Of a stretch of 64,000 bases of DNA, positions 40,131 through 49,575 are shown piece after piece; the first letter of the stretch is position 1; every line of letters starts with the position of its first letter. Both the position numbers and the translations under genes were made by a program. Below the pieces are notes generated by a model. It was not told where the DNA came from. It ran no database searches and worked only from the letters and a program-made list of their open reading frames with translations. The DNA comes from an uncultured Lachnospiraceae bacterium (GTDB taxonomy: Bacteria > Bacillota > Clostridia > Lachnospirales > Lachnospiraceae), in NCBI GenBank assembly GCA_947626285.1, contig CANQRR010000009.1:23484-87483 (forward strand), given 5' to 3'.

Positions 40131-40162
40131 TGAAAAAGTCCCGCATCTACGGGACTTTTCTG
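40131..40162. terminator. Bidirectional terminator between convergent gene and tRNA
   Basis: AAAAGTCCCG-CATCTA-CGGGACTTTT. Confidence 0.8.
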
Positions 40163-40165
40163 ATA

Positions 40166-40238
<73 letters not shown>

Positions 40239-40331
40239 ATTGCGACTGGTTTCCCAGCCGACTTATGTATTATATATAATTTCCTTATGTTTGGCAAGCC
40301 CTTTTTTTATTTTTTCACTTTCAGGATTGCG

Positions 40332-41093
40332 TCATCCGTTTTGCCCGCTTTCAAGCAGTTTCAGTTCTTCGATAATGGCAGGCAATGCGACTTTCGCCTG
40401 CTCGCTGATGAAGTAGTCCGCGTCCTGATCGCCGCGAGCGGATCCTGAATGGATCAGGATCACATTGTGTCCTCTGTAATACTTGAGGAATTGCTGCGCC
40501 ATCTCAGATTTCATGTATGCGCCCGCCAGAAGCAGCGTGTCAGCCTTGGACACTTCCTCCGCGGCCTTCGTCATGCGGCCGATGTTGATCATCTCTCCCA
40601 CCAGGGTTACGCCCGGATGAATCGGAATCCGGCACTTTTCGCAGAGCGGAACCTTTTTCGCGTCGCGCAGGTACTCCATCGGATACTCCCTGCCACAGCG
40701 CGGACAATGATTCTTCTCATAGATGTTCCCGTGAAGGTCGTAGACGTTCTGACAACCGGCTCGCTTCGGAAAATCAAAGAGCTGGCGGCTGATCGTCGCC
40801 TTCAGTACGCCCATATGCTCAAGCTCGGCGAGCGCCTGAAACGAGATGCCGGGATCCTCCTTCGCCTGGTTCAGCACTTCGTTCTGGTAGAATTCATAGA
40901 ATTTTTCGATGCGCGTGCTGAAAAACTGCGCGCTGAACAGCTCCTCCGGAGAATAGTCGTATTTCATCTCGATCGCGTAGGCGGTTTCCATGTTTCTCAT
41001 GGAGGAGATTCCGTCCTCCACGATCATTTCTCGTCCGGACAGGCATACGACATAGCTGCTCTCGTGCAGGATCTTTGCAATCTGTTTGTACAT
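40332..41093 (-). CDS. Sir2-like protein with degenerate NAD-binding motifs
   Basis: Zn ribbon CPRCGREYPMEYLRDAKKVPLCEKC and DLHGN retained; GAGIS, TQNID and GTS positions replaced. Confidence 0.8.
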   Translation of the reverse strand: MYKQIAKILHESSYVVCLSGREMIVEDGISSMRNMETAYAIEMKYDYSPEELFSAQFFSTRIEKFYEFYQNEVLNQAKEDPGISFQALAELEHMGVLKATISRQLFDFPKRAGCQNVYDLHGNIYEKNHCPRCGREYPMEYLRDAKKVPLCEKCRIPIHPGVTLVGEMINIGRMTKAAEEVSKADTLLLAGAYMKSEMAQQFLKYYRGHNVILIHSGSARGDQDADYFISEQAKVALPAIIEELKLLESGQNG

Positions 41094-41147
41094 AACTTCA
41101 CCTCCGATTCCTCTGACCGGCGGAACATTCCCTTTCGTCGGTTTTCT

Positions 41148-41564
41148 TTACTTAATAAAGCGGTCAATTGCTTTGTTCAGTTCCTCGATCTCCTGCGTGT
41201 CCCCCGATTCGATCGCGTCGACAAGGCAGTGCTTGATATGGTCCTGAAGGATCACTTTGCCGGTGTTGTTGATCGCGGCTTTCACTGCGGAAAGCTGGAT
41301 CAGCACTTCGCTGCAGTCCCGCCCGTCTTCCACCATGCGCTTGATGGACTGCATGTGTCCGATCACCTTGGCAAGGCGGTTCAACACCGCTTTTGTGTTC
41401 TCATGCGTATGCGTGTGCTCATGTTCATGCCCGGCCGCGCCGGCGTGCGTGTGCGTGTGTTCATACACAACGCCGTCCTTCCCAACATGGGTGTGCGTAT
41501 GCTCATATGCAGGAACATCCCCATCTGCATGTGTATGGCTGTGTACGTGCTTGCCTTGCTCCAT
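41148..41564 (-). CDS. CsoR/FrmR-family metal-sensing repressor with His-rich N-terminus
   Basis: NRLAKVIGHMQSIKRMVEDGRDCSEVLIQLSAVKAAINNTGKVILQDHIKHCL core; N-terminal HVHSHTHADGDVPAYEHTHTHVGKDGVVYEHTHTHAGAAGHEHEHTHTH. Confidence 0.93.
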   Translation of the reverse strand: MEQGKHVHSHTHADGDVPAYEHTHTHVGKDGVVYEHTHTHAGAAGHEHEHTHTHENTKAVLNRLAKVIGHMQSIKRMVEDGRDCSEVLIQLSAVKAAINNTGKVILQDHIKHCLVDAIESGDTQEIEELNKAIDRFIK

Positions 41565-43981
41565 TATTTTACACCGCCTGTCTTTTTCGCCGGTCTGCGC
41601 GTTCCGCCGGTTTTCCTCCCGACCGTGGTCTTCTTCGCAGTTGCCGCCTTCTTTATGGTCGTGCGTGCGGGTTTTTCCGCCTTTTCGGCATCGGCGGCCT
41701 CCTCTGCCTTGGAAGCTGTGGCGGCCCTGCCTCTCTTCTGCTTTGTGGGGGCAGCCGGTTTCTTCGCCGCCGGTTCCTCCACTCTTGTGCATTTGAATAC
41801 GGAAATTCCCATTGGCGGCACAAGCACTTCGATCGAATTCTCGCGGTCGTCGCAGGGACTCTTCTTCGAAGACTTCACGCGCGGATTGACATTTCCATCT
41901 CCGCCGAACGCGACGCTGTCGCTGTTGAAGATCTCCTTGAACTTTCCGCTGTACGGAACGCCGATCTTGTGCTTCGCATAGGCGAGCGGTGAGAAGTTGC
42001 AGACGATGAGAAGATCATCCTGCTCCGTATCGCCCCTGCGCAGGAACACAAGCATGTTCTCATTGGCGGAGATGTTGTTAATCCACTCAAAACCGAACGG
42101 CTCGTAATCCTTCCGGTAGAGAGCCGGCTGCTCTTTGTAGAGCCGGATCAGCGCCTTGACGTAATTCTGGAAATTCCTGTGGTCGTCGTACTCCAGCAGA
42201 TTCCACTCAACGGACTTCTCCTCGCTCCACTCTGAAAACTGCGCGATGTCCTGCCCCATGAACAAAAGCTTCTTGCCCGGATGCGTCAGCAGGTAACCGT
42301 AAGCGGCCCGAAGGTTCGCGAACTTGGATTTGCGCTTGCCGGGCATCTTGCCAATCATTGAACCCTTTCCGTGCACGACCTCATCATGGGAGAGCGTCAG
42401 GATAAAGTCTTCACTGTACGCGTAAATCATGCTGAACGTAAGCTCTCCGTGGTGATGCGAGCGGAAAAACGGATCAAGCTGCATGTAGCTGAGAAAATCG
42501 TTCATCCAGCCCATGTTCCACTTATAGTCAAAGCCAAGGCCATCCTCTTCCACCGGAGCCGTGATCTTCGGCCAGGCCGAGGATTCCTCCGCGATGAGCA
42601 GGGCACCGTCCCCGTCCTTCTTGAAGATGGAATTCAGATGTTTGAAAAATTCGACGGCCTCAAGATTTTCATTCCCGCCGTACATGTTCGCGACCCATTC
42701 GCCGCGATTCCGCCCATAATCCAGATAAAGCATGGAAGCGACCGCATCCATGCGGATCCCGTCCGCGTGATAGACGTTTTTCCAGAACAGCGCGTTCGCG
42801 AGCAGGAAATTGGAGACCTCCGGGCGGCCATAGTTGTAGATCAGCGTTCCCCAATGCGGATGCGTCCCCTGACGCGGGTCCAGATGCTCATACAGGCAAG
42901 TCCCGTCGAAGCCGCACAGGCCGTGCGTGTCGCGCGGGAAATGCGCCGGCACCCAGTCAAGGATCACGCCGATCCCCTGCGCGTGCATGTAGTCGATGAA
43001 ATACATGAAATCCTGCGGCGTCCCGTAGCGGGCGGTCGGCGCGTAATATCCCGTCACCTGATAACCCCAGGACTCATCCAGCGGATGCTCCATGACCGGC
43101 AGGAGCTCGATATGGGTGTAACCCATCTCCTTCACGTAATCGGCGATCATCGGGGCCAGCTCACGGTAATTATAGAAATCCCTGCCGTCCTCCGGCTTCG
43201 CGAAGGAGCCGAGATGCAGCTCAAACACGAACATCGGCTGCGTCTTTGTATTCAGCTCTCTGCGCTGCTCCATCCACGCCTGGTCGGTCCAGGTGAACTG
43301 GCTTAAGTCCGTCACGACAGACGCCGTGTTCGGGCGCAGCTCAGAAGCGTTGGCATATGGATCGGCCTTGAGATAGGTCAGTCCGCCTTTTGCCTTGATC
43401 TCATATTTGTAGAGTGTACCCGACTCAAGCCCAGGCACAAACAGATCGAAGATGCCGGAATTCCAGAGCCTGCGCATCGGAAGACGCCTGCCGTCCCAGA
43501 GATTGAAATCTCCGACTACGCTGACGCGTATCGCGTTCGGCGCCCAAACGGCGAAATATACACCGGGCGTCCCGTCGATCGTCATCGGGTGCGCCCCAAG
43601 CTTCTCATAGATATCATAACAGATCCCGGCGTTGAACTTCTTCGTGTCCCGCTCCGTGATCTGCGGGGCGTATACGTAAGGATCCAGGCGCTCCATCGTC
43701 TCCCCGTCCTCATAGGTCACCAGATAGCTGTACTCCGGGACTTTCTTTCCGGGGAGAAGCACGGCGAAATAACCGGCTTCGTCCTCCTGGTCCATGGGAT
43801 ACGGGGTCTTGCGGCCGGACACTTTGAGCGCCACGGACACCGCGTCCGGGAAAAACGCCTGGATCGTGATGCCATCCTCCGTCTGATGCGGTCCGAGGTA
43901 TTTTTCCGGGTGATCTTCTTCGGAATAGACGATTGCTTCTACGCCGGCCCAATCCATCAAATTATACAATTTTTCATCCAT
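41564..43981 (-). CDS. glgB: 1,4-alpha-glucan branching enzyme with Lys/Ala-rich C-terminal tail
   Basis: GVYFAVWAPNAIRVSVVGDFNLWDGR, LLPVMEHPLDESWGYQVTGYYAPTARYGTPQDF, GIRMDAVASMLYLDYGR, LSHDEVVHGKGSM. Confidence 0.97.
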   Translation of the reverse strand: MDEKLYNLMDWAGVEAIVYSEEDHPEKYLGPHQTEDGITIQAFFPDAVSVALKVSGRKTPYPMDQEDEAGYFAVLLPGKKVPEYSYLVTYEDGETMERLDPYVYAPQITERDTKKFNAGICYDIYEKLGAHPMTIDGTPGVYFAVWAPNAIRVSVVGDFNLWDGRRLPMRRLWNSGIFDLFVPGLESGTLYKYEIKAKGGLTYLKADPYANASELRPNTASVVTDLSQFTWTDQAWMEQRRELNTKTQPMFVFELHLGSFAKPEDGRDFYNYRELAPMIADYVKEMGYTHIELLPVMEHPLDESWGYQVTGYYAPTARYGTPQDFMYFIDYMHAQGIGVILDWVPAHFPRDTHGLCGFDGTCLYEHLDPRQGTHPHWGTLIYNYGRPEVSNFLLANALFWKNVYHADGIRMDAVASMLYLDYGRNRGEWVANMYGGNENLEAVEFFKHLNSIFKKDGDGALLIAEESSAWPKITAPVEEDGLGFDYKWNMGWMNDFLSYMQLDPFFRSHHHGELTFSMIYAYSEDFILTLSHDEVVHGKGSMIGKMPGKRKSKFANLRAAYGYLLTHPGKKLLFMGQDIAQFSEWSEEKSVEWNLLEYDDHRNFQNYVKALIRLYKEQPALYRKDYEPFGFEWINNISANENMLVFLRRGDTEQDDLLIVCNFSPLAYAKHKIGVPYSGKFKEIFNSDSVAFGGDGNVNPRVKSSKKSPCDDRENSIEVLVPPMGISVFKCTRVEEPAAKKPAAPTKQKRGRAATASKAEEAADAEKAEKPARTTIKKAATAKKTTVGRKTGGTRRPAKKTGGVK

Positions 43982-44063
43982 AGCAATACCTCCCGACCTG
44001 AATTGTTTCTATATATTGATTATTTTAACACTTAATCAGAATAAACTCAAGGATTGTTTCGCC

Positions 44064-45302
44064 TTACCGTTCGATCGCATGGATGAACAGTCCGCTTCGC
44101 AGCTTCGGCTCAAACCAGGTGGATTTCGGAGGCATCAGAAGCCCGGCGTCCGCCACCGCGAAAAGCTCTGCGATGGAAGTCGGATACAGGGCGAATGCCA
44201 CCGCGCAGTCCGTATGCACTCTCCTCTCAAGCTCCGCAAGCCCGCGTATGCCTCCGATGAAATCGATCCGCGGATCTTTCTTCGGATCGCCGATACCCAG
44301 GACGGGAGCGAGCAGTTCGTTTTGCAGAACGGATACGTCGAGACCTTCCACCGGATCGTCCCGTCGGAACGCTTTCCGTATCTCAAGGCGATACCAGCGA
44401 CGACCGAGAAACATGGAGAACGTTCCTTTTTTCTGAGGTTTCTGCGCTCCTTCACACGGAGACAGGAGAAATTTCTCCTGTACCTTTTTCAGAAATACTT
44501 CTTCCGTCAGCCCGTTCAGGTCTTTAACGACGCGATTGTAATCCATGATCATCAATTCCTCATCCGGAAACAAAATGGAAAGAAAATAGTTAAATTCTTC
44601 CTCACCGGTATAGTCCGGATGCGCCTCCCTGCGTTTCAGCCCTACGCGTACCGCAGATGCAGCCCGATGGTGGCCATCCGCGATGTAGATCCGGCTGATC
44701 CCGGCAAACGCCTCACGAATCGCGCGGATGTCAGATGCCTCCGCGATGCGCCAGCCGCGGTGGCGGATCCCGTCCTCCGAGGTAAAGTCAAACAGCGGAT
44801 CCGTCTGTTTTGCCCGCTGTGTCGCTTCCTGTATACGCTTGTCTTTCCGATAGGCAAGAAAGATGGGGCCGGTCTGGGCGCTGCACGCGTCCACATGGCG
44901 GATGCGGTCCGCCTCCTTCTCAGCGCGTGTGTTCTCATGCCTTCGAATCACGCCGTTCACGTAATCATCGATCGCTGCGCACGCGACCAGTCCGGTCTGC
45001 ACTCTTCCCTCCATCGTCAGCTCATACAGATAGTAACTGTCCGTCTCATCCTGCCGGAAGATTCCCTGAGAGATGCGATCCTGCAAGAGCTCGTCCGCTT
45101 TTTGATAAACCTCCGGCGCATAGAGGTCGATATCCTCTGCAAACTGCGTCTCCGGACGGTCAATATTCAAAAAGGACAGGCGGTCTTTTGCCGCTTCGAC
45201 GTACGCCTCCTTTCGGCTGTATACGTCGTACGGCAGCGCAGCCACGCGCGCCGCGTATTCCGCTGCCGGGCGAATTCCCCGGAATGGTCTGATTTCTGCC
45301 AT
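44064..45302 (-). CDS. DUF1015 family protein
   Basis: EIRPFRGIRPAAEYAARVAALPYDVYSRKEA; IADGHHRAASAVR. Confidence 0.93.
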   Translation of the reverse strand: MAEIRPFRGIRPAAEYAARVAALPYDVYSRKEAYVEAAKDRLSFLNIDRPETQFAEDIDLYAPEVYQKADELLQDRISQGIFRQDETDSYYLYELTMEGRVQTGLVACAAIDDYVNGVIRRHENTRAEKEADRIRHVDACSAQTGPIFLAYRKDKRIQEATQRAKQTDPLFDFTSEDGIRHRGWRIAEASDIRAIREAFAGISRIYIADGHHRAASAVRVGLKRREAHPDYTGEEEFNYFLSILFPDEELMIMDYNRVVKDLNGLTEEVFLKKVQEKFLLSPCEGAQKPQKKGTFSMFLGRRWYRLEIRKAFRRDDPVEGLDVSVLQNELLAPVLGIGDPKKDPRIDFIGGIRGLAELERRVHTDCAVAFALYPTSIAELFAVADAGLLMPPKSTWFEPKLRSGLFIHAIER

Positions 45303-45334
45303 ATGTTGTTCTCCCTCATTCTGTGTATTATGAT

Positions 45335-45470
45335 GCGGGCCCCTCGCCGGGGCGGCATCGCTCTCTTTCAGAAAGCGATTGCGTCGCCCTATAAAGCTGC
45401 CGCCTGACAAAGTCGCCTGCAAGCAGTCACTTTGTCATCCGTCATCTTTGCATGGCTCGTTGCAGAGCCG
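45335..45470 (-). other. Structured leader/intergenic region upstream of DUF1015 gene
   Basis: Inverted repeats TGACAAAGT...ACTTTGTCA with CTGCAAGCAG inside, CCCCTCGCCGGGG, GGCTCGTTGCAGAGCC. Confidence 0.55.
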
Positions 45471-45492
45471 AAAAAAAGGCGGCGCAGGCCTT
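45464..45492 (-). terminator. Rho-independent terminator downstream of serA
   Basis: Minus strand AAAGGC-CTGCGCC-GCCTTTTTTT. Confidence 0.6.
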
Positions 45493-45529
45493 TCCTGTGA
45501 CCTGTACCGCCCGTCACGCAGTATCTGTT

Positions 45530-46696
45530 TTATTTGACAACGCGAACCCGGATCACTCCGTCGATCGCGCGCAACTCTTTTACAATGTCACCAGAGACTG
45601 CCGTATCGAGATCCAGAAGCGTGTACGCGTAATCGCCTTTACTCGTGTTGCTCATGTTCTTGATGTTTGTATCCGAAAGCACATCCGTGAAGCGGCTGAT
45701 CATCTTCTTGACGTTCTTGTGGTAGATCGCGATACGCGCTTCCGCTTCGCACTGCCCAAGATCGCAGTTCGGATAGTTCACAGAGTTGCGGATGTTGCCG
45801 TTCTCCAGAAAATTGATCAGCTCCTTGACCGCCATCACAGCGCAGTTGTCCTCAGACTCCGAAGTGGACGCGCCGAGATGCGGCGTGAGGATGATGCCCT
45901 GCCTTCCGACCGTCAGCGGGTTCGGGAAATCTGAGATGTAGCGGCGCATGCGCCCCTCGTCGAGGGCCTCAATGACCGCCTCCTCGTCCACGAGCAGGTC
46001 GCGCGCAAAGTTCAGGAGCACCACGTTCGGCTTCATCAGGGCGATCGCATCGCGGTTGATCATTTTCCGGGTGGAATCCAGGAGCGGAACGTGGATCGTG
46101 ATGTAATCGCACTCCCGATAAATATCTTCCACATCGTAGGTGTGGCGGATGCTTCTGGACAGGTTCCATGCGGCGTCCACGGAAATGTAGGGATCGTAGC
46201 CGTAGACCTCCATTCCAAGGTGCGTGGCCGCGTTCGCCACCTGCACGCCGATCGCGCCGAGCCCGATGATGCCGAGCTTCTTGTCCTGCAGCTCGCTGCC
46301 CGCAAATTTTTTCTTTTCCTTTTCCGTCACCGCCGCGATGTCCGGGTTCCAGGTCTGGCTCTGCACCCAGTTGGCCCCGCCGATGATGTCGCGCGCCGCG
46401 AGCAGCATGCCCGCGAAGACAAGCTCTTTGACGCCGTTCGCGTTCGCGCCCGGCGTATTAAATACGACGATTCCCTGCTCTGCGCAGCGGTCCAGCGGGA
46501 TATTGTTCACGCCCGCCCCGGCGCGCGCAACGGCCAGCAGCGACTCCGGCAGCTCCATGTCGTGCATCTTTGCGCTGCGGACGAGGACCGCGTCCGCGTC
46601 TCTGATCTCATCTACCTGCTCATATTCTTCCGAAAACCGCTTCAGTCCGACCTCGGCGATCGGATTCAGACATTTATATCGATACATTTCAGCCAT
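45530..46696 (-). CDS. serA: D-3-phosphoglycerate dehydrogenase (ACT domain)
   Basis: KKLGIIGLGAIGVQVANAATHLGMEVYGYDPY; LTPHLGASTSESEDN; C-terminal ACT domain. Confidence 0.95.
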   Translation of the reverse strand: MAEMYRYKCLNPIAEVGLKRFSEEYEQVDEIRDADAVLVRSAKMHDMELPESLLAVARAGAGVNNIPLDRCAEQGIVVFNTPGANANGVKELVFAGMLLAARDIIGGANWVQSQTWNPDIAAVTEKEKKKFAGSELQDKKLGIIGLGAIGVQVANAATHLGMEVYGYDPYISVDAAWNLSRSIRHTYDVEDIYRECDYITIHVPLLDSTRKMINRDAIALMKPNVVLLNFARDLLVDEEAVIEALDEGRMRRYISDFPNPLTVGRQGIILTPHLGASTSESEDNCAVMAVKELINFLENGNIRNSVNYPNCDLGQCEAEARIAIYHKNVKKMISRFTDVLSDTNIKNMSNTSKGDYAYTLLDLDTAVSGDIVKELRAIDGVIRVRVVK

Positions 46697-47771
46697 TCTC
46701 CTTTTCGAAGTTCTTCATGAAAGCGACGAGCGCGTCGACACCCTCCGCGGGCATTGCGTTATAGATGCTCGCGCGCATGCCGCCGACACTGCGGTGTCCT
46801 TTCAGATTGACGAAGCCGGCGGCTTCGGCTTCCTTCACGAATCTGGCATCCAGTTCCTTGTCGCCGGTCACGAACGGAACGTTCATCAGGGACCGGTCTT
46901 CCTTCACGACCGTGCCCTTGAACATCTCGCTCTGGTCGAGGAAATCGTAGAGAACCTTCGCCTTCGCCTCGTTGCGCTCCTTCATCACAGAGAGGCCGCC
47001 CATATTCAGCAGCCATTTGAACACCAGGCCGCACATATAGATGCAGTAGCAGTTCGGCGTGTTGTACATGGAACCCGCGTCCGCGTGCATCTTGAATTTC
47101 ATCATCGTCGGAGTGAAGTCCATCACATCGTCGGTAATCAGATCCTCGCGGATGATGGAGATCACCATGCCGGCCGGACCGATGTTCTTCTGCACGCCGC
47201 CGTAGATGATTCCGTAATCCGAAACGTTCACCGGCTCCGACAGGAAACAGGAAGAGACGTCGGACACCAGAAGCTTGCCCTTCGTGTTCGGAAGCTTCTT
47301 ATACTTCGTGCCATAGATCGTGTTGTTCTCGCAGATATAGACGTAGTCCGCGTCCGGGCTGATCGGCAGATCGGAGCAGTCCGGAATGTAGGAGAATGTC
47401 TTATCCTCGCTGGACGCGACCGCGTTCGCCTGCCCGTACTTTTTCGCTTCCTGCCACGCTTTCTTCGCCCACTGTCCCGTGATGATGTAATCCGCCACGC
47501 GGTTCTTCATCAGGTTCATCGGGATCATCGAAAACTGCAGGCTCGCGCCGCCCTGCAGGAACAGGACTTTGTAGTTGTCCGGAATCTGCATCAGCTTACG
47601 CAGGTCCGCCTCCGTCTCATGGATCAGGTCGTCGAAGACCTTCGAACGGTGGCTCATCTCCATCACCGACTGTCCGCAGCCGTGATAGTCCAGCATCTCC
47701 GCCTGCGCCGTCTTCAGGACTTCTTCGGGCAGCACCGCCGGTCCCGCCGAAAAATTGTAAACTCTTCCCAT
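46689..47771 (-). CDS. serC: phosphoserine aminotransferase
   Basis: MGRVYNFSAGPAVLPEEVL; LFLQGGASLQFSMIPMN; YGGVQKNIGPAGMVISI. Confidence 0.97.
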   Translation of the reverse strand: MGRVYNFSAGPAVLPEEVLKTAQAEMLDYHGCGQSVMEMSHRSKVFDDLIHETEADLRKLMQIPDNYKVLFLQGGASLQFSMIPMNLMKNRVADYIITGQWAKKAWQEAKKYGQANAVASSEDKTFSYIPDCSDLPISPDADYVYICENNTIYGTKYKKLPNTKGKLLVSDVSSCFLSEPVNVSDYGIIYGGVQKNIGPAGMVISIIREDLITDDVMDFTPTMMKFKMHADAGSMYNTPNCYCIYMCGLVFKWLLNMGGLSVMKERNEAKAKVLYDFLDQSEMFKGTVVKEDRSLMNVPFVTGDKELDARFVKEAEAAGFVNLKGHRSVGGMRASIYNAMPAEGVDALVAFMKNFEKENG

Positions 47772-47871
47772 TTTTTCACAACCTCCTCTGATTCCCGCTT
47801 CCCGGAAATCAATTCTGTCCATAAATTTTATTTATAATATGCTGTTTCGCTCGCAGCGTATAGGCTGTTGC

Positions 47872-49551
47872 CTACTCTTCCTTCAGATCGTCCTGGTCGA
47901 ACGCCGTCTCAATCGGTTTTCCGGCTGGAACCATCGGGAACACCTTGTCGTCGCAGTCGATGATGCAGTCGAGCACGATCGGTTTCCCAAGCGACAGAGC
48001 CTTCTCAAACGCCGGAGCGAACTCCTCTTTCTTCGTCACGCGGATGCCCTCGGCGCCCATCGCCTCAGCCAGCTTCACGAAGTCGACCGCGTCGTTCAAC
48101 ACCGTCTGTGAGTAACGCTTTCCGTAAAACAGGGTCTGCCACTGACGAACCATTCCCAGAACATGGTTGTTGACGACCACCTGGATGACAGGGATATTGT
48201 AGCGTGCCGCGGTCGCGATCTCGTTCATGTTCATGCGGAAACAGCCGTCACCCGCGATGTTGACGACCGTCTTGTCCGGGTTCGCCACCTTCGCTCCGAT
48301 CGATGCGCCAAGGCCGTAGCCCATCGTGCCGAGACCGCCGGAGCTGATGAGCGTGCGCGGCTTTGAATATTTGTAGTACTGCGCCGCCCACATCTGGTGC
48401 TGTCCGACCTCCGTGACGATGATCGCGTCGCCTTTTGTCAGGCGATAGATCTCTTCCACAATATACGGGCCGGTCAGGCCTTCCGTGTTGTATTTAAGCG
48501 GATATTTTGTCTTCAATTCTGTGACGGACGCGTCCCACTCGTCGTGGCGGTGCTCCTCGATGCGCGCGTTCAGCCGCTTCAGGACTTCCTTTACGTCCCC
48601 GATGATCGAGGCGTCCACGGCGATATTCTTGTTGATCTCCGCAGGATCCACGTCGATGTGGATGATCTTTGCGTGTTTTGCGAAACTCTTCGGATTGCCG
48701 ACCACACGGTCGCTGAAGCGCGCGCCGATCGCGATCAGCAGGTCGCAGCCGGTCACGCCCAGATTCGACGCTTTGGTCCCGTGCATGCCGAGCATACCGC
48801 AGTACAGCTCGTTGTGCCCGTTGTACGCGCCCTTGCCCATCAGGGAATCCGCGACCGGGGCATGCACCTTGTTCACAAACTCCTCCAGCTCTTCCTGCGC
48901 GCCGGAGATGACGGCTCCGCCGCCGACAAAGATGAACGGTTTCTTCGCCCTGTTGATGAGCTTGACCGCCCGCTCAAGGTCCTCCTCGCGAATGTACTCG
49001 CTGCTTCGGACGATCGGCTCCGGCTTCATCGGCTCGTAGTCCGTCGTCGCCGCGGTTACATCCTTCGTGATGTCGACGAGCACCGGACCGGGCCGCCCTT
49101 CCTGCGCGATCTGGAACGCCCAGCGGATGGTGTCTGCAAGCTTTTTGATATCCTTTACGATGAAGCTGTGCTTTGTGATCGGCATTGTGACGCCCGCGAT
49201 GTCGATCTCCTGGAAGCTGTCACGTCCGAGCATCGTCACAGCCACGTTCGCCGTGATCGCAACGACCGGAACGGAATCCATGTACGCCGTCGCGATGCCC
49301 GTGACAAGGTTCGTCGCGCCCGGACCGGAGGTCGCCATGCAGACGCCGACCTTTCCGGTGGAACGCGCGTAGCCGTCCGCCGCGTGCGCCGCGCCCTGCT
49401 CGTGCGAAGTCAGGATATGGCGGATCTCGCCGCTGTGCTTGTATAACTCGTCATAGATATTGAGAATCGTGCCTCCCGGATAGCCGAACACGGTGTCCAC
49501 GCCCTGCTCTTTCAGGCACTCGATCACGATCTCCGAACCGTTCAATTTCAT
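47872..49551 (-). CDS. ilvB: acetolactate synthase large subunit
   Basis: MKLNGSEIVIECLKEQGVDTVFGYPGGTILNIYDEL; TPP domain NIAGDGCFRMNMNEIATAARYNIPVIQVVVNN. Confidence 0.95.
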   Translation of the reverse strand: MKLNGSEIVIECLKEQGVDTVFGYPGGTILNIYDELYKHSGEIRHILTSHEQGAAHAADGYARSTGKVGVCMATSGPGATNLVTGIATAYMDSVPVVAITANVAVTMLGRDSFQEIDIAGVTMPITKHSFIVKDIKKLADTIRWAFQIAQEGRPGPVLVDITKDVTAATTDYEPMKPEPIVRSSEYIREEDLERAVKLINRAKKPFIFVGGGAVISGAQEELEEFVNKVHAPVADSLMGKGAYNGHNELYCGMLGMHGTKASNLGVTGCDLLIAIGARFSDRVVGNPKSFAKHAKIIHIDVDPAEINKNIAVDASIIGDVKEVLKRLNARIEEHRHDEWDASVTELKTKYPLKYNTEGLTGPYIVEEIYRLTKGDAIIVTEVGQHQMWAAQYYKYSKPRTLISSGGLGTMGYGLGASIGAKVANPDKTVVNIAGDGCFRMNMNEIATAARYNIPVIQVVVNNHVLGMVRQWQTLFYGKRYSQTVLNDAVDFVKLAEAMGAEGIRVTKKEEFAPAFEKALSLGKPIVLDCIIDCDDKVFPMVPAGKPIETAFDQDDLKEE

Positions 49552-49575
49552 TCTCGCTCTATCCTTTCTCATTCA

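Noticed and set aside
40449-41981. 510-aa + strand ORF opposite sir2/csoR/glgB
   Set aside because: Covers parts of three recognisable - strand genes; low-complexity Val/Phe/Cys translation from His codons read in antisense
46224-47837. 537-aa + strand ORF opposite serA/serC
   Set aside because: Shadow ORF spanning two conserved genes; not protein-like
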